Assembly (NCBI GenBank): GCA_009760855.2
Contig: WPIO01000174.1
Location: 389,501-453,500, forward strand
Length of the DNA stretch: 64,000 nt
Direction of reading: 5' to 3'
From: Cristatella mucedo
Lineage: Eukaryota; Bryozoa; Phylactolaemata; Cristatellidae
Shown here in pieces: positions 63,286 through 64,000 of the stretch (position 1 is the stretch's first letter; each line of letters begins with the position of its first letter). The notes under the pieces were generated by a model. It did not search any database. It was not told the DNA's origin and was given only the letters and a program-made list of their open reading frames with translations. The position numbers and the translations under genes are program-made.

Positions 63286-63527
63286 GTAGGTCGAGACCAT
63301 TTAATCAATTTTAGTCAGATGTATTAGTATCGAGACGGTGTGTATATATACTTGATGCTCTCATTTCTCTGTTATAACATTGAGGCTGACGAGTGGCTCC
63401 GACGTTTGCTGCTGCTGCCTTTGGCGAACATGCATGTCAAGTACTGCTCGATAAAGCTGTGCTCCCTCTGTCTCGTGTTGAGCTTGTCTAGCTTCGGCAA
63501 CCAATGGAGCCTAGATCGTTGGTTAGC

Positions 63528-63705
63528 TTGGTGAGTCGTAATGGCTCACTAGGTAAGGCGGTTGTTTTTCACGACCACGGCCCCAAGGTAGTGGATTCGA
63601 TTCCTGCGGTGGGCGATCCTTTATCGCCACTGCAAGCGGTAGTGATAGCCGTCAAGGCTTTTCTGTCGCTATACAAAAGGAGGCTGTTAAATCAGCTAGG
63701 ATTTT
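63528..63705 (+). mobile_element. SINE2 copy
   Basis: 'gtaatggctcactaggtaag' (A-box region), 'aggtagtggattcgattcc' (B-box), 'ggctgttaaatcagctagg' end and a T-rich tail. Confidence 0.9.
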
Positions 63706-63890
63706 TTTTATTTATTTAGCTGTCGGATCAACCGTAACTACACGGTTCACTTTCTACGTAGGATTCATTTTCGAGCCAATCCTTTCTGTGGCTTCTAATT
63801 TAAATTCTAGCTAGCATGCTTTACGGGATGCAAAGACTCGGAAAAGTTCAAGATGCACAAGCACACAAATCGCCTACTAAGTATCAGCGG

Positions 63891-63994
<104 letters not shown>

Positions 63995-64000
63995 CCCTAC

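Overview
The window is nuclear DNA from a metazoan, most likely an invertebrate; I cannot name the phylum. The evidence is small exons with GT-AG (and two GC-AG) introns of up to about 10 kb, many copies of an L2/CR1-like LINE, tRNA-derived SINEs and very dense dinucleotide microsatellites. Nothing bacterial or viral is visible, and there are no CRISPR arrays or rRNA genes.

Three genes can be supported, all on the + strand. (1) 1-34192 holds most of a mitochondrial glutamyl-tRNA synthetase gene (EARS2). Thirteen exons were recovered by matching the conserved protein order: HIGH-type motif, Cys-containing YRCFC block, EGDP, HVLRG, KLSKR signature loop, C-terminal anticodon-binding domain and the final GPPVAE block. 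The 5' end lies off the window. Nearly every junction keeps phase; only the 3' side of exon 11 is unresolved. (2) 37423-38437 is a candidate two-exon gene for a secreted peptide precursor in a GC-rich island. It has a possible signal segment and a Gly-Lys-Arg processing site; its family is not recognised. (3) 45891 to beyond 63285 is the 5' part of a carboxylesterase type-B (COesterase) family gene with a signal peptide. Three exons are in the window and the catalytic Ser exon lies downstream.

Layout. 1-34.2 kb: EARS2, whose introns hold L2 copies, two SINE families (called SINE1 and SINE2 here), a second LINE family (LINE-B), an R2-like restriction-like-endonuclease relic near 28 kb, and AC/AT/TG microsatellites. 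34.2-45.9 kb: intergenic, with two GC-rich islands (about 35.2-38.7 and 41.3-42.7 kb), minisatellites, SINE/LINE pieces and the peptide-precursor candidate. 45.9-64 kb: the esterase gene, with a nested L2 cluster (53-57.5 kb), an inverted SINE2 pair (47 kb), a 14-bp minisatellite beside a perfect hairpin (60 kb) and AG/CT microsatellites.

The genes show no functional link. The repeats do: SINE1 and the L2 LINE share their 3' tail, which suggests SINE1 is copied by the L2 enzyme. Most long open frames in the window are translated microsatellites, CTG repeats or GC-rich noise and are not annotated.
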